Made by a program: the position numbers and the translations under genes. From Craurococcus roseus (GTDB lineage Bacteria; Pseudomonadota; Alphaproteobacteria; Acetobacterales; Acetobacteraceae): DNA of 50,460 bases. How positions within the stretch are numbered: position 1 is the stretch's first letter; each line of letters begins with the position of its first letter. The DNA lies in NCBI RefSeq assembly GCF_039523795.1, contig NZ_BAAAFZ010000061.1:1-50460 (forward strand), written 5' to 3'. This document shows positions 39,769 through 48,439 of this stretch, piece by piece. Below the pieces are notes generated by a model, which made no database searches, had not been told where the DNA came from, and saw only the letters and a list, made by a program, of their open reading frames with translations.

Positions 39769-41706
39769 TCAGGGAGTCTCCTCGCGCGCGACGCAGGCGC
39801 CGAGCCCGTCGACAGCCTCGGGGTTGACCAGCCCCGACATGTCGCCGACCGGGTCGCCGACCCATACCGCCCGCACGACGCGGCGCATGATCTTCAGGCT
39901 GCGCGTCTTCGGCAGGTCCTCCACGAAGGCCACGGTCTTCGGCCGGAAGGAGCTTCCCAGCCCGGCGGCGACGGCCCGCTTCAGCTCCTCCACGACCTCC
40001 GGCGCCGGGACCACGCCCCGCGCCGGCACGCAGACGCACACGACGGCCGAGCCCTTAACCGGGTCGGGCACGCCGATCGCCGCGGCCTCGGCGACCTTCC
40101 CGGTGGCGAGCAGGAGGGCCTCGATCTCGGCCGGTCCGGTCCGCTTGCCGGCGATCTTGAGGGTGTCGTCGGACCGGCCGTGGATGAACCAGGTGCCGTC
40201 CTCGTCCACCGACGCGAAGTCCCCCTGCACCCACAGGCCGGGGATCCTGGACCAGTAGCTCTCGATGTAGCGCCCAGGGTCCCGCCACAGGCCGCGGGTC
40301 AGCCCGATCGAAGGAACGGCCAGGGCGAGCTCCCCGACCTTCCCGCGCGGCAGGGGTGTCCCGTTGTCGTCCACGACCACGGCGCCCATCCCTGGGATCG
40401 GGCCGGCGAAGCCGCAGGGCTTGACGTCCTGCCGCAGGACGTTGCCGGCGAGGATGCCGCCGCCGATCTCCGTCCCGCCGGAGTAGTTCAGGATCGGCGC
40501 GCGGCCGCCGCAGACCTTGCCGCGGAACCAGGCCCAGGCCTCCGGCGTCCAGGGCTCCCCGGTCGAGGCGGTGACGCGCACCGACGACAGGTCGTAGCCC
40601 TCGACGACCTCGGGGGGCTGCTGCATGAAGGAGCGCACCATGGTCGGCGCCACGCCCAGGAAGCTGATCCCGTGGTCCTGCACCAAGCGCCAAAGCCGGC
40701 CCGGCTCGGGATGGTCCGGCGTGCCCTCGGCGAGGAGCAGGGTGGCGCCGACGAGGGGCGTCGCTACGGCGAGGATGGGGCCGGTCAGCCAGCCCAGGTC
40801 GGTCATCCACAGCAGGCGGTCGGTCGGCCGCAGGTCGAGGACCAGCCCGAAGTCCAGCGCCGCCTTCGTCATGAAGCCGCAGTGGGAGTGGACCGTCCCC
40901 TTGGGCTTGCCGCTGGTGCCCGAGGTGTAGACGAGCATCGCCGGCGCCTCCGCCGGGAGTTCGGCGGGAGGAGCCGCCTGTTCCCTGGCGAGGAGATCGC
41001 GCCACCCGATCCAACGGTCGTCCGCCGCCTCGGGTCCGCGGCCACCGGGGTCGCGCGCGACCACGACCACGTGCCGCAGCGTCGGCACCTCGCCGGCGGC
41101 CGAGGCGATCACCTCCGCCATCTCGATCGGCCTGCCGCGGCGCCAGGTGCGGTCGGCCGTGATGACCGCGACGGCCCCGGCGTCCGTCAGGCGCTCGACC
41201 ACGGCCTGGGCCCCGAAGCCGGAGAACATCGGCAAGGCGATCGCGCCGACGCTCACGACGGCCAGGAACGCGGCGATGGCTTCGGGGATGGATGGCATGA
41301 ACAGGCCGACCACGTCGCCCTGGCGGATGCCGAGCGACGCCAGGCCACCCGCCGCCCGCGACACCGTCGCGGCCAACTCCGCGTAGGTCATCGAGCGCCG
41401 GCTGCCGTCCTCTCCTTCCCAAAGGATGGCCGGCTTTTGCGCATGGCCGTTCGCGATGGTGCGGTCGAGGCAGTTGGTGGCGAGGTTGGTCGTGCCGCCG
41501 ACGCACCACTCGGCCCATTCCGGCCCCTTCGAGACGTCGAGCAGGCGCTCGTACGGCTTGAAGAAGCGGAGGCCGTGGAACTCCATCACCGCCGCCCAGA
41601 ACCATTCGGGCTCCCTGGCCGCTCGTTCCACGAGCCGGTCGTAATCCGGGATGCCGTGGAGGCGCAGGAAGCGCTCCAGCGGCGGGGAGGTGCCGGACTC
41701 GCTCAT
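39769..41706 (-). CDS. Acyl-CoA synthetase (acetyl/acetoacetyl-CoA synthetase-like, AMP-forming)
   Basis: 645 residues, adenylate-forming family, with the extra N-terminal ACAS domain (about 30-80, EPEWFWAAVMEFHGLRFFKP). P-loop MLVYTSGTSGKPKGTVHSH near 265, acceptor motif YSGGTEIGGG, hinge FIHGRSDDTLKIAGKR and C-terminal catalytic Lys in KTRSLKIMRRV. The Leu before that Lys replaces the usual Gly. It activates a carboxylic acid to its CoA ester. In this operon a cyclic or short-chain product acid is plausible. It starts 34 nt after the binding-protein gene. Confidence 0.9.
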   Translation of the reverse strand: MSESGTSPPLERFLRLHGIPDYDRLVERAAREPEWFWAAVMEFHGLRFFKPYERLLDVSKGPEWAEWCVGGTTNLATNCLDRTIANGHAQKPAILWEGEDGSRRSMTYAELAATVSRAAGGLASLGIRQGDVVGLFMPSIPEAIAAFLAVVSVGAIALPMFSGFGAQAVVERLTDAGAVAVITADRTWRRGRPIEMAEVIASAAGEVPTLRHVVVVARDPGGRGPEAADDRWIGWRDLLAREQAAPPAELPAEAPAMLVYTSGTSGKPKGTVHSHCGFMTKAALDFGLVLDLRPTDRLLWMTDLGWLTGPILAVATPLVGATLLLAEGTPDHPEPGRLWRLVQDHGISFLGVAPTMVRSFMQQPPEVVEGYDLSSVRVTASTGEPWTPEAWAWFRGKVCGGRAPILNYSGGTEIGGGILAGNVLRQDVKPCGFAGPIPGMGAVVVDDNGTPLPRGKVGELALAVPSIGLTRGLWRDPGRYIESYWSRIPGLWVQGDFASVDEDGTWFIHGRSDDTLKIAGKRTGPAEIEALLLATGKVAEAAAIGVPDPVKGSAVVCVCVPARGVVPAPEVVEELKRAVAAGLGSSFRPKTVAFVEDLPKTRSLKIMRRVVRAVWVGDPVGDMSGLVNPEAVDGLGACVAREETP

Positions 41707-41740
41707 GCTTCCGCTCCCTTCCTGGTATACGAAACGGCCG

Positions 41741-42976
41741 TCAGGCGCGGCCCAGGGCGCAACCGCCCTCGGCCAAAGGCCGGAAGGCCTGCTCGCCGGG
41801 CGTCGTCTGCAGGAGCTTGTAGTAGTCCCAGGGCGCGCGGGATTCTCCTGGTGCCTTGACTTCGAAAAGGTAGGCCGGGTGCAGCTTCCGCCCGTCGGGG
41901 CGGATGGTGCCCGCGCCGAAGGCGTCGTCCTCGGTCGGCATGGCCTTCATGCGGTTCACCGCATCGACCCCCGAAGCCTTCGCGGGGGCGACGCCCATGT
42001 CCTTGACCGCCTTGAGGTAGTGGAGCGCCGACGCGTAGCAGCCGGCGTGGATCATCGTCGGCGCCTGGACGCCGAAGTTGCTTTTGACCCTGTTCGTGAA
42101 CGCCCGGGTCCGGTCGTTGAGGTCCCAGTAGAAGGTCTCGGTCAGCACGAGCCCCTGCGCGGCCTCGAGCCCCAGGGAGTGCACCTCGGTGATGAACATG
42201 ACCAGCGCCGCGAGCTTCGCGCCGCGCCGGGTCAACCCGAATTCGGCCGCCTGCTTCACCGCGTTGATGAGGTCGCCGCCGCCGGCCGCGAGGCCGACCA
42301 CCTTCGCCCGGCTGGCCTGCGCGCGCACGAGGAAGGAGGAGAAGTCGGTGGTGCCGGGGAACGGGAAGCGCACCGAGCCGAGCACCTTGCCGCCGGCGGC
42401 TTGGACGAAGCGCGACGTCTCCGCCTCCATCGACTGCCCGAACGAGTAATCCGCCGTGACGAAGAACCAAGTGTCCCCGCCGCCCCTGACCATGGCGGCG
42501 CCCGTCGAGTTCGCCAGCATGTATGTGTCGTAGGCCCAGTGCACCGTGTTCGGGGTGCACTGCGGCCCCGTGAGGTCCGCGGTGGCTGGCCCCGAGGCCA
42601 GGAACACCTTGTTCTTCTCGCGCGCGACGCCGGCGACGGCGAGGGCGGCGGAACTGCCCACCACATCGATGACGGCGTCCACGCCGTCGCGGTCGAGCCA
42701 CTGGCGAGTGATGTTCGAGGCGATGTCGGCCTTGTTCTGGTGGTCGGCGGAGAGGACCTCCACCCTGAAGCCCTGGTCGGCGAACTCCTGGACCGCCTGC
42801 CGCACCGCCGCGACCGAACCCGGCCCGGAAAGGTCGCGGTAAGCGCCCGCCATGTCGGTCAGGACTCCGAGCCTGACCGTGTTGGCGCCTTGCGCCCGGG
42901 CGGCGCCGGCGGTGGACACCGTCGCCGCGGCGAGGGCGACTCCGGCCTTGAGCACGGAGCGGCGGTTGGATGTCAT
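41741..42976 (-). CDS. Periplasmic ligand-binding protein of a branched-chain amino acid-type ABC transporter
   Basis: 411 residues, type 1 periplasmic-binding fold (LivJ/HAAT). The leader has twin arginine (NRRSVLKAGVALAAATVSTA) and ends near AARAQ. The body starts TVRLGVLTDMAGAYRDLSGP. Relatives bind aromatic acids and other carboxylates as well as amino acids. Permease and ATPase genes are absent on both sides, so it may share a LivHMGF-type transporter encoded elsewhere. It lies 41 nt after aliA, which suggests it binds the acid the operon degrades. Confidence 0.9.
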   Translation of the reverse strand: MTSNRRSVLKAGVALAAATVSTAGAARAQGANTVRLGVLTDMAGAYRDLSGPGSVAAVRQAVQEFADQGFRVEVLSADHQNKADIASNITRQWLDRDGVDAVIDVVGSSAALAVAGVAREKNKVFLASGPATADLTGPQCTPNTVHWAYDTYMLANSTGAAMVRGGGDTWFFVTADYSFGQSMEAETSRFVQAAGGKVLGSVRFPFPGTTDFSSFLVRAQASRAKVVGLAAGGGDLINAVKQAAEFGLTRRGAKLAALVMFITEVHSLGLEAAQGLVLTETFYWDLNDRTRAFTNRVKSNFGVQAPTMIHAGCYASALHYLKAVKDMGVAPAKASGVDAVNRMKAMPTEDDAFGAGTIRPDGRKLHPAYLFEVKAPGESRAPWDYYKLLQTTPGEQAFRPLAEGGCALGRA

Positions 42977-43017
42977 CGTGTTTCCTCCTTTGTCGTGCGG
43001 CGGCGTCGCGGCCGGCC

Positions 43018-44670
43018 TCACCGTGCAGGGCTCGCGGGAGGCCGGAGCGACCCCGCCATCTCGCGGAGCCTGAACTTCTGGATCTTGCCGCTGGGCGTCC
43101 GCGGCATCTCTTCCACGATCTCCAGCCGCTCCGGCACGTACTGCCGGGCCATCCGCTGCGCCTCCAGGTGGCCGACCATCTCCTCGAAGGACAGGCCGGC
43201 GCCCTCCCGCAGACGGACGAAGGCGCAGGCGCGTTCGCCGAGGCGCTCGTCGGGGTAGCCGACGACGGCGACCTCCGCGACCGCGGGGTGCTTGAAGAGC
43301 AGGCCCTCGACCTCGACGACCGGGATGTTCTCGCCGCCGCGGATGACGATGTCCTTGGACCGGCCCGCGATCCGGATGTAGCCGTCGGCGTCCATGCGGG
43401 CGAGGTCGCCGGTGTCGAACCACCCTTCGGCGTCCGTGGTGTCGAGATCGGGCCGCTTCAGGTAGCCCACGAAGTTGGAGCAACCCCGCGCCTGGAGCCG
43501 CCCTTCCTCGCCGGCGGGCGCCGCCCGGCCGTCGGCATCGACGACGCGCACCTCCATCCCCGGAAGGGGACAGCCGTCGGTGGAGGTGGTCTTCTCCTCC
43601 GGGTCGCCCGGCCGCGTCGTGGTCACCGCCCCGTTCTCGGACATGCCCCAGGCGGAGACGACGGCGGCGCCGAGCGCCTGGCGCGCCTTGGCCACCAGCG
43701 GGCGCGGGATGGGCGCGCCGGCCGAGACGAACACGCGCAGGCTCGGCGTGCCCTGGCCGGTGCGCGCGACGTGGTCGGCCAGGTCGTTCAGGAACGGCGT
43801 CGCCCCCATGGTGAAGGTGGCCCGCTCGTCCCGGATCTGGCGCGCCATCTCCGCGGCCGCGAAGACGTCCTGCAGGACCGCGGTGGCGCCCAGCATCACC
43901 GGCAGCACGACGCCGTACATGAAGCCGAGCTGGTGGGCGAGCGGCGAGGGCATGTGGATCACGTCCTCCGCGCCGAGGCCGAGGCGCTCGGCGAAGGGCG
44001 CGAGGTTCGAGAGCATGGTGTTGGAGGTGTGCATCACCCCCTTCGGCTCGCCGGTCGTCCCGCTGGTGTAGAGGAGCTGAATGACGTCGTCCGGGGAAGG
44101 GCCTTGGCCCCGGAGCGAGGCCCGGCCCTCCTCGCCCGACCGCGGGGCGAGCAGCGCATCGAACGCCGTCTCGCCCTCGCCGCCGGCGACGAAGACGTGG
44201 CGCAGGGCCGGCAGGCGGTCGCGGACGCCCGCCACCATCGCCGGATAATCGAAGCCGCGGAAGCGCGCCGGCACCACCAGCACCTTCGTCTCCGCGAGCC
44301 CCAGCATGAAGCCGAGCTCGCGTTCGCGGAAGATGACCATCAGGGGGTTGCTGACGGCGCCGAGCTTGAGGCAAGCGATGTGGAGGACGGGGAACTCCCA
44401 CCAATTCGGCAACTGGAAGGACACCACGTCGCCGCGCCCGACACCGCGCTCCCGCAGCGACAGCGCCACCAGGTCCGAGACCCGGTCGAGCTCGCGGTAG
44501 CTGAACCGCGCCTCATCGCCGGTCTCGGAACGCTTGGCGACGAGCGCGGCCTTGTCGGGCGTCCGCGCGACGGCGCGCGCCAAGTGGTCGAGGAGGGTCT
44601 CGTCCCGCCAGTGCCCCTCCGCCCGCATCGCGGGGCGCCGCCCCGCCAACCGCTTCCGGTCGATGTCCAT
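43018..44670 (-). CDS. aliA: Cyclohexanecarboxylate-CoA ligase (AliA-like)
   Basis: 550 residues, AMP-forming acyl-CoA ligase. P-loop QLLYTSGTTGEPKGVMHTS near 200, SAWGMSENGAVTTTRPGD, hinge motif GYIRIAGRSKDIVIRGGENI and the C-terminal catalytic Lys in MPRTPSGKIQKFRLRE. The stretch VVSFQLPNWWEFPVLHIACL and the MRAEGHWRDETLLDHL start are characteristic of AliA of Rhodopseudomonas. It makes cyclohexanecarboxyl-CoA from the acid, CoA and ATP. Flanking aliB, badI and badH homologues support this assignment; ligases of this group may accept related alicyclic acids. Confidence 0.85.
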   Translation of the reverse strand: MDIDRKRLAGRRPAMRAEGHWRDETLLDHLARAVARTPDKAALVAKRSETGDEARFSYRELDRVSDLVALSLRERGVGRGDVVSFQLPNWWEFPVLHIACLKLGAVSNPLMVIFRERELGFMLGLAETKVLVVPARFRGFDYPAMVAGVRDRLPALRHVFVAGGEGETAFDALLAPRSGEEGRASLRGQGPSPDDVIQLLYTSGTTGEPKGVMHTSNTMLSNLAPFAERLGLGAEDVIHMPSPLAHQLGFMYGVVLPVMLGATAVLQDVFAAAEMARQIRDERATFTMGATPFLNDLADHVARTGQGTPSLRVFVSAGAPIPRPLVAKARQALGAAVVSAWGMSENGAVTTTRPGDPEEKTTSTDGCPLPGMEVRVVDADGRAAPAGEEGRLQARGCSNFVGYLKRPDLDTTDAEGWFDTGDLARMDADGYIRIAGRSKDIVIRGGENIPVVEVEGLLFKHPAVAEVAVVGYPDERLGERACAFVRLREGAGLSFEEMVGHLEAQRMARQYVPERLEIVEEMPRTPSGKIQKFRLREMAGSLRPPASPAR

Positions 44671-44731
44671 CGCTTCCTCCTGGTCTGTTCTCCCGGGCGT
44701 CTCGCGCGCCCTTTTCCGCCGCCGGCGGCGC

Positions 44732-45901
44732 TCAGGCGTGCGCCGTGGCGTACTGCACGGCGGCCTTGCCGGCCCGCTCGCGCGCGACGATCAGCTTCAT
44801 GATCTGCGCCGTGCCGTCGCCGATCTCGAGGCCCATGACGTCGCGCAGGCGCTGCTGGTGCGGCAGGTCGAGCGACCAACCGTAGTGGCCGTGGGTCAGC
44901 AAGCACTGGTGGATGACGTCCACCGCCGTCTTGGGCCCGAGCCACTTGCACATCGCGGCTTCGGCGGTGTGCGGCGCGCCCTCGTCGCGCAGGCGCAGCG
45001 TGTGGAAGCAGAGCTGGCGGACGGCGGCGACCAGGCCCTCCCCCTCCGCGAGGGGGAAGGTGACGCCCTGGTACCGGGCGAGCGGCGCGCCGAAGGCCTG
45101 GCGCTCCTGCACGTAGGCCCAGCTCTCGTCCAGCGAGGCCTGGGCGGCGGCGCAGCATTGCAGCCCGATCAGGGCACGGCTGTAGTCGAAGCCCTGCATC
45201 ACCTGCACGAAGCCCATGCCCTCCTCGGCCAACCGGTTCTCCGCCGGGACGCGCGCGTCGTCGAAGAAGACCGAGCCGCGGCCGATCGCGTGGCTGCCGA
45301 GGTCGTTGAACCGGGTGGTGGTGACGCCCCGCGTGTCCATCGGCACCAGGAAGGCGGAGACGCCGCGCGCCCCGCTCTCCGGCGTCCCGGTGCGCGCGAA
45401 GACCACCGCCGCGTCGGCCTGGTCGGCCATGCTGATCGAGGACTTCTCGCCGTTCAGCACGTAGGAGTCGCCGTCGCGGCGGGCGGAGAGCGCCAGGTTC
45501 GCCGCGTCCGAGCCGCCGCGCGGCTCGGTGAGCGCGATGCAGAACAGCGCCTCGCCCGAGACGATGCGCGGGATCCAGTGGCCGGCCAGCTCCGGCGAGG
45601 CGTGCCGGGCGATGATCTGCCCGTTGAGCGAGGCGAGCAGCGGCACGTAGGCGACGTTCATGTCGCCGTGCGCCACCGCCTCGATCGCGAGCCCCGCGGT
45701 GACGCTCGGTTCGCCGAGGCCGCCGTAGCGCTCCGGCAGGTCGGCGCCGATGAGCCCGAGTTCGCCCATCTCCCGCACCAGCGCGCGGTCCACGCGCCCC
45801 TCCCGCTCGCGCGCCATGTAGCCGGGCGCGATCCGCTCGCGGGCGAAGCGCCGGGCCGTCTCCTGGAACGCGCTCTGGTCCTCGCTCAGGACGCCGGCCA
45901 T
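44732..45901 (-). CDS. aliB: Cyclohexanecarboxyl-CoA dehydrogenase (AliB-like acyl-CoA dehydrogenase)
   Basis: 389 residues, acyl-CoA dehydrogenase fold: N-terminal helical domain, beta domain with FCIALTEPRGGSDAANL (about 125-141) and C-terminal helices ending LEIGDGTAQIMKLIVARE, which contacts FAD. It introduces the double bond to give cyclohex-1-ene-1-carboxyl-CoA with electron-transfer flavoprotein as acceptor. AliB assignment rests on similarity remembered from the family and on the operon: aliA follows at 61 nt and badI precedes at 11 nt. Confidence 0.85.
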   Translation of the reverse strand: MAGVLSEDQSAFQETARRFARERIAPGYMAREREGRVDRALVREMGELGLIGADLPERYGGLGEPSVTAGLAIEAVAHGDMNVAYVPLLASLNGQIIARHASPELAGHWIPRIVSGEALFCIALTEPRGGSDAANLALSARRDGDSYVLNGEKSSISMADQADAAVVFARTGTPESGARGVSAFLVPMDTRGVTTTRFNDLGSHAIGRGSVFFDDARVPAENRLAEEGMGFVQVMQGFDYSRALIGLQCCAAAQASLDESWAYVQERQAFGAPLARYQGVTFPLAEGEGLVAAVRQLCFHTLRLRDEGAPHTAEAAMCKWLGPKTAVDVIHQCLLTHGHYGWSLDLPHQQRLRDVMGLEIGDGTAQIMKLIVARERAGKAAVQYATAHA

Positions 45902-45912
45902 GGCGGCGGCGC

Positions 45913-46695
45913 CTACTTCTGAAACTTGCGGAAGTCGGGCTTCCGCTTCTCGTTGAAGGCGCGCACGCCCTCCTGGCTCTCTTCGCTGGCGTAGTACATG
46001 GTCAGCGCCTGCATCCCCATGCCGCTGATGCCGCGGATGCTGTCGCTGTCGGCGTTGAAGGAGCGCTTGGCGATGGCGATCGCGGTCGGGCTCCGCTCCA
46101 TGATCTCGGCGCACCAGCGCGCCACCTCGGCGTCGAGTTGGTCGTGCGGCACGACGGCGTTGGCGAGGCCCATGGCCTGGGCCTCGGCGGCGGTGTAGCG
46201 GCGGCACAGGTACCAGATCTCGCGCGCCTTCTTCTCGCCGACGATGCGCGCCAGGTAGGCGGTGCCGAAACCAGGGTCCACGGAGCCGACCTTGGGGCCG
46301 ACCTGGCCGAACTGCGCCTTCTCCGAGGCGATGGTCAGGTCGCAGATCGTCGCCAGCACGTTGCCGCCGCCGATGGCGTAGCCCTGCACCCGGGCGATGA
46401 CGGGCTTCGGCACCTCGCGGATGATCGATTGCAGCTCCTCGACCGGCAGGCCGATGGTGCCGCGGCCGTCGTAGTTGCCGTCGTGCGCCGACTGGTCGCC
46501 GCCGGTGCAGAAGGCCCGGTCGCCCGCGCCGGTCAGCACGATGACGCCGACGGCCTTGTCCCAGCCGGCGCGGTTGAAGGCGTGGATCAGCTCCTCGCAG
46601 GTGCGGCCGCGGAAGGCGTTCATCACCTGCGGGCGGTTGATCGTGATGGTGGCGACGCCGTCGGCCACCTCGAACAGGATGTCCTCGTACTGCAT
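45913..46695 (-). CDS. badI: 2-ketocyclohexanecarboxyl-CoA hydrolase (BadI)
   Basis: 260 residues, exactly the length of Rhodopseudomonas BadI. Crotonase fold of the MenB-like branch: oxyanion-hole segments AFCTGGDQSAHDGNYDGRG and QGYAIGGGNVLATICDLTIA, then GQVGPKVGSVDPGFGTAYLA and EIWYLCRRYTAAEAQ. It opens the ring of 2-ketocyclohexanecarboxyl-CoA by adding water, giving pimeloyl-CoA, which enters beta-oxidation or biotin synthesis. It starts 74 nt after badH. Confidence 0.9.
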   Translation of the reverse strand: MQYEDILFEVADGVATITINRPQVMNAFRGRTCEELIHAFNRAGWDKAVGVIVLTGAGDRAFCTGGDQSAHDGNYDGRGTIGLPVEELQSIIREVPKPVIARVQGYAIGGGNVLATICDLTIASEKAQFGQVGPKVGSVDPGFGTAYLARIVGEKKAREIWYLCRRYTAAEAQAMGLANAVVPHDQLDAEVARWCAEIMERSPTAIAIAKRSFNADSDSIRGISGMGMQALTMYYASEESQEGVRAFNEKRKPDFRKFQK

Positions 46696-46769
46696 GGCGG
46701 TCGCTCCTCCCTTGTGTTCTGCCGGCCGATCCACGGCTCCGGGCCAAGGCCCTCCGCCGATCGGGCGGC

Positions 46770-47537
46770 TCAGCCGGCCATGGTCAGGCCGCCGGACACG
46801 CTGAGCACCTGTCCGGTGATGAAGGCGGCGTCGTCGCTCGAGAAGAACAGGATGGCGCCGGGCAGGTCCTCGGGCTCGCCGATGCGGCCCATGGGGACGG
46901 CGCGGCGGAACGCCTCCTCCAGCTTCTCGGGGTCGCCGGCGCCCTTCTTGTATTCGGCGAACAGGGCGGTGTTGGTGGCGCCGGGGCAGACGACGTTCAC
47001 GGTGATGCCGTGGCGCGCGTGTTCGCGGGCCAGGGTCTTGGAGAAGCCGACCAGCCCCGCCTTGCAGGCGGCGTAGACCGCCTCGCCGGATGAGCCGACC
47101 CGGGCGGCGTCGGAGGCGATGTTGACGATCCGCCCCGCGCGGCGCGCCAGCATGCCGGGCAGCACCGCGTGGTGCATGTTGAGCGCGCCGACCAGGTTGA
47201 TGGCGATGAGCTTCCGCCACTCCTCCGGCGTGCTGTCCTTGAACAGCCGGAACACGTCCCAGCCGGCGTTGTTCACCAGCACGCCGATGGGCCCGAGCGC
47301 CTCCTCGGCGGCGGCGACCGCCCGCGCGACGGCGGCGTGGTCGGTGATGTCGCAGGCGAAGGCCTGCGCCGCGCCGCCGGCGTCGGTGACAGACGACGCG
47401 GTGCGCTCCGCCGCCGCCAGGTCGATGTCGAAGACGGCGACCTTGGCGCCTTCCTCCGCGAAGCGCCGGCAGGTGGCCCCGCCGATGCCGCCGCCGCCGC
47501 CGGTGACGACGGCGACCTTGTCCCTGAGACCGCGCAT
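46770..47537 (-). CDS. badH: 2-hydroxycyclohexanecarboxyl-CoA dehydrogenase (BadH)
   Basis: 255 residues, SDR family and the same length as known BadH. Cofactor loop VTGGGGGIGGATCRRFAEEG, acidic Asp in VFDIDL (NAD preference), LVNNAGWDVFRLF, and catalytic Ser-Tyr-Lys in NIASDAARVGSSGEAVYAAC followed by Lys. SGEAVYAACKAGL and GQVLSVSGGLTMAG are BadH-like. It oxidises the 2-hydroxy group to the ketone that BadI cleaves. It is the first gene of the operon, divergent from badR. Confidence 0.9.
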   Translation of the reverse strand: MRGLRDKVAVVTGGGGGIGGATCRRFAEEGAKVAVFDIDLAAAERTASSVTDAGGAAQAFACDITDHAAVARAVAAAEEALGPIGVLVNNAGWDVFRLFKDSTPEEWRKLIAINLVGALNMHHAVLPGMLARRAGRIVNIASDAARVGSSGEAVYAACKAGLVGFSKTLAREHARHGITVNVVCPGATNTALFAEYKKGAGDPEKLEEAFRRAVPMGRIGEPEDLPGAILFFSSDDAAFITGQVLSVSGGLTMAG

Positions 47538-47640
47538 GGTTCCTCCCCGCGGGTTGGTGCCGGGGCGGCCGAGCGGAAACCGCTGGCCGACCGGATATGG
47601 CAAGGGTATGCTACATCTCGAGAGATATGGCAAGGCATTG
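47538..47640. promoter_or_regulatory. Divergent badH/badR control region with direct repeats and a dyad
   Basis: 103 bp between two outward-reading starts. GATATGGCAAGG occurs twice, at 47594-47605 and 47624-47635, 30 bp apart (about three helical turns, so the same face). Between them is the 8-bp palindrome TCTCGAGA (47616-47623). The region must hold the badH promoter and probably that of badR. The arrangement suits binding of the MarR-type BadR, but no binding site is proven. Confidence 0.6.
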
Positions 47641-48162
47641 ATGGATCAGCTCGCGAGAAATCCAGCGACCGCGACGCCCGCGACCCGGGACGACGCGGCG
47701 GTTCGCTTCGACATCGCCAATCGGTTGTTCCTGCGGCTGTACCAGGCGTCGAACCTGATGCACAAAACAGGAACACGCGCCGTGAGCGACTTCGGCGCCA
47801 CGACCCAGCAATGGGCCGTCCTGGGTGCGCTCTCGCGCCCCGCGGTCCGCGAGCACGGCATGACCGTCAAGCAATTGATCGCCTTCCTGATGGTCAGCCG
47901 GCAGAACCTCACCGCGGTGCTGGACAGGCTGGAGGGCGCGGGCCTGGTCGAGCGCGTCCGCGCGGCGGGCGACGGCCGGCTTCGCCACGTCCGGTTGACG
48001 CCCGAGGGCGACCGGATCTGGTCGGGCATGCTGGCCAGCATTCGCCGGTACTACGACGACGCCCTGGCCGGCTTCTCCACCGAGGAATGCGTGCTGTTGT
48101 TCCGCCTGCTCGACAGGCTGCGGGACGGCCTCGGCCGGATTGCCGGTCCCGAGGGCGATTGA
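47641..48162 (+). CDS. badR: MarR-family regulator (BadR-like)
   Basis: 173 residues. Winged helix-turn-helix at about 50-120 (TTQQWAVLGALSRP, MTVKQLIAFLMVSRQNLTAV, then the wing VRAAGDGRLRHVRLTPEGD), flanked by dimer-forming helices. BadR of Rhodopseudomonas is a MarR repressor of the cyclohexanecarboxylate genes that is released by 2-ketocyclohexanecarboxyl-CoA. The same divergent position next to badH supports orthology. ATG 47641 follows a weak AAGG. An earlier in-frame ATG at 47608 would place codons over the repeats and is less likely. Confidence 0.85.
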   Translation: MDQLARNPATATPATRDDAAVRFDIANRLFLRLYQASNLMHKTGTRAVSDFGATTQQWAVLGALSRPAVREHGMTVKQLIAFLMVSRQNLTAVLDRLEGAGLVERVRAAGDGRLRHVRLTPEGDRIWSGMLASIRRYYDDALAGFSTEECVLLFRLLDRLRDGLGRIAGPEGD

Positions 48163-48439
48163 GCCGCTGCCGGGAAGCGGGGCCGTCCGGTTTGGACGCG
48201 ACCGGGCGTGAAGTGATGGAAGAAGCAGGCGCTCGGGAGGCGGCGACGGCCCCTGGGTGTGGTCGGGGTCCGCGCCCGGGCCTTACGAAAGCGGCGCGGT
48301 GCGTCCTCGCCACGCGACGTTTATATGTGCGTCATGCGGCCGCCGCCGCCGCCTGCCAAGGCGCAACGATCCCCTGCGGGAGGCGCGCAGGGGCTGGCGG
48401 GAGATCAGGCGGCGCCGGACGCAGAGGGTGCCGTGTGCT

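Noticed and set aside
41741..44404. An 887-codon frame covering aliA and the binding-protein gene
   Set aside because: Only the last 411 codons (from 42976) are a real protein. The first part is an out-of-frame shadow of aliA.
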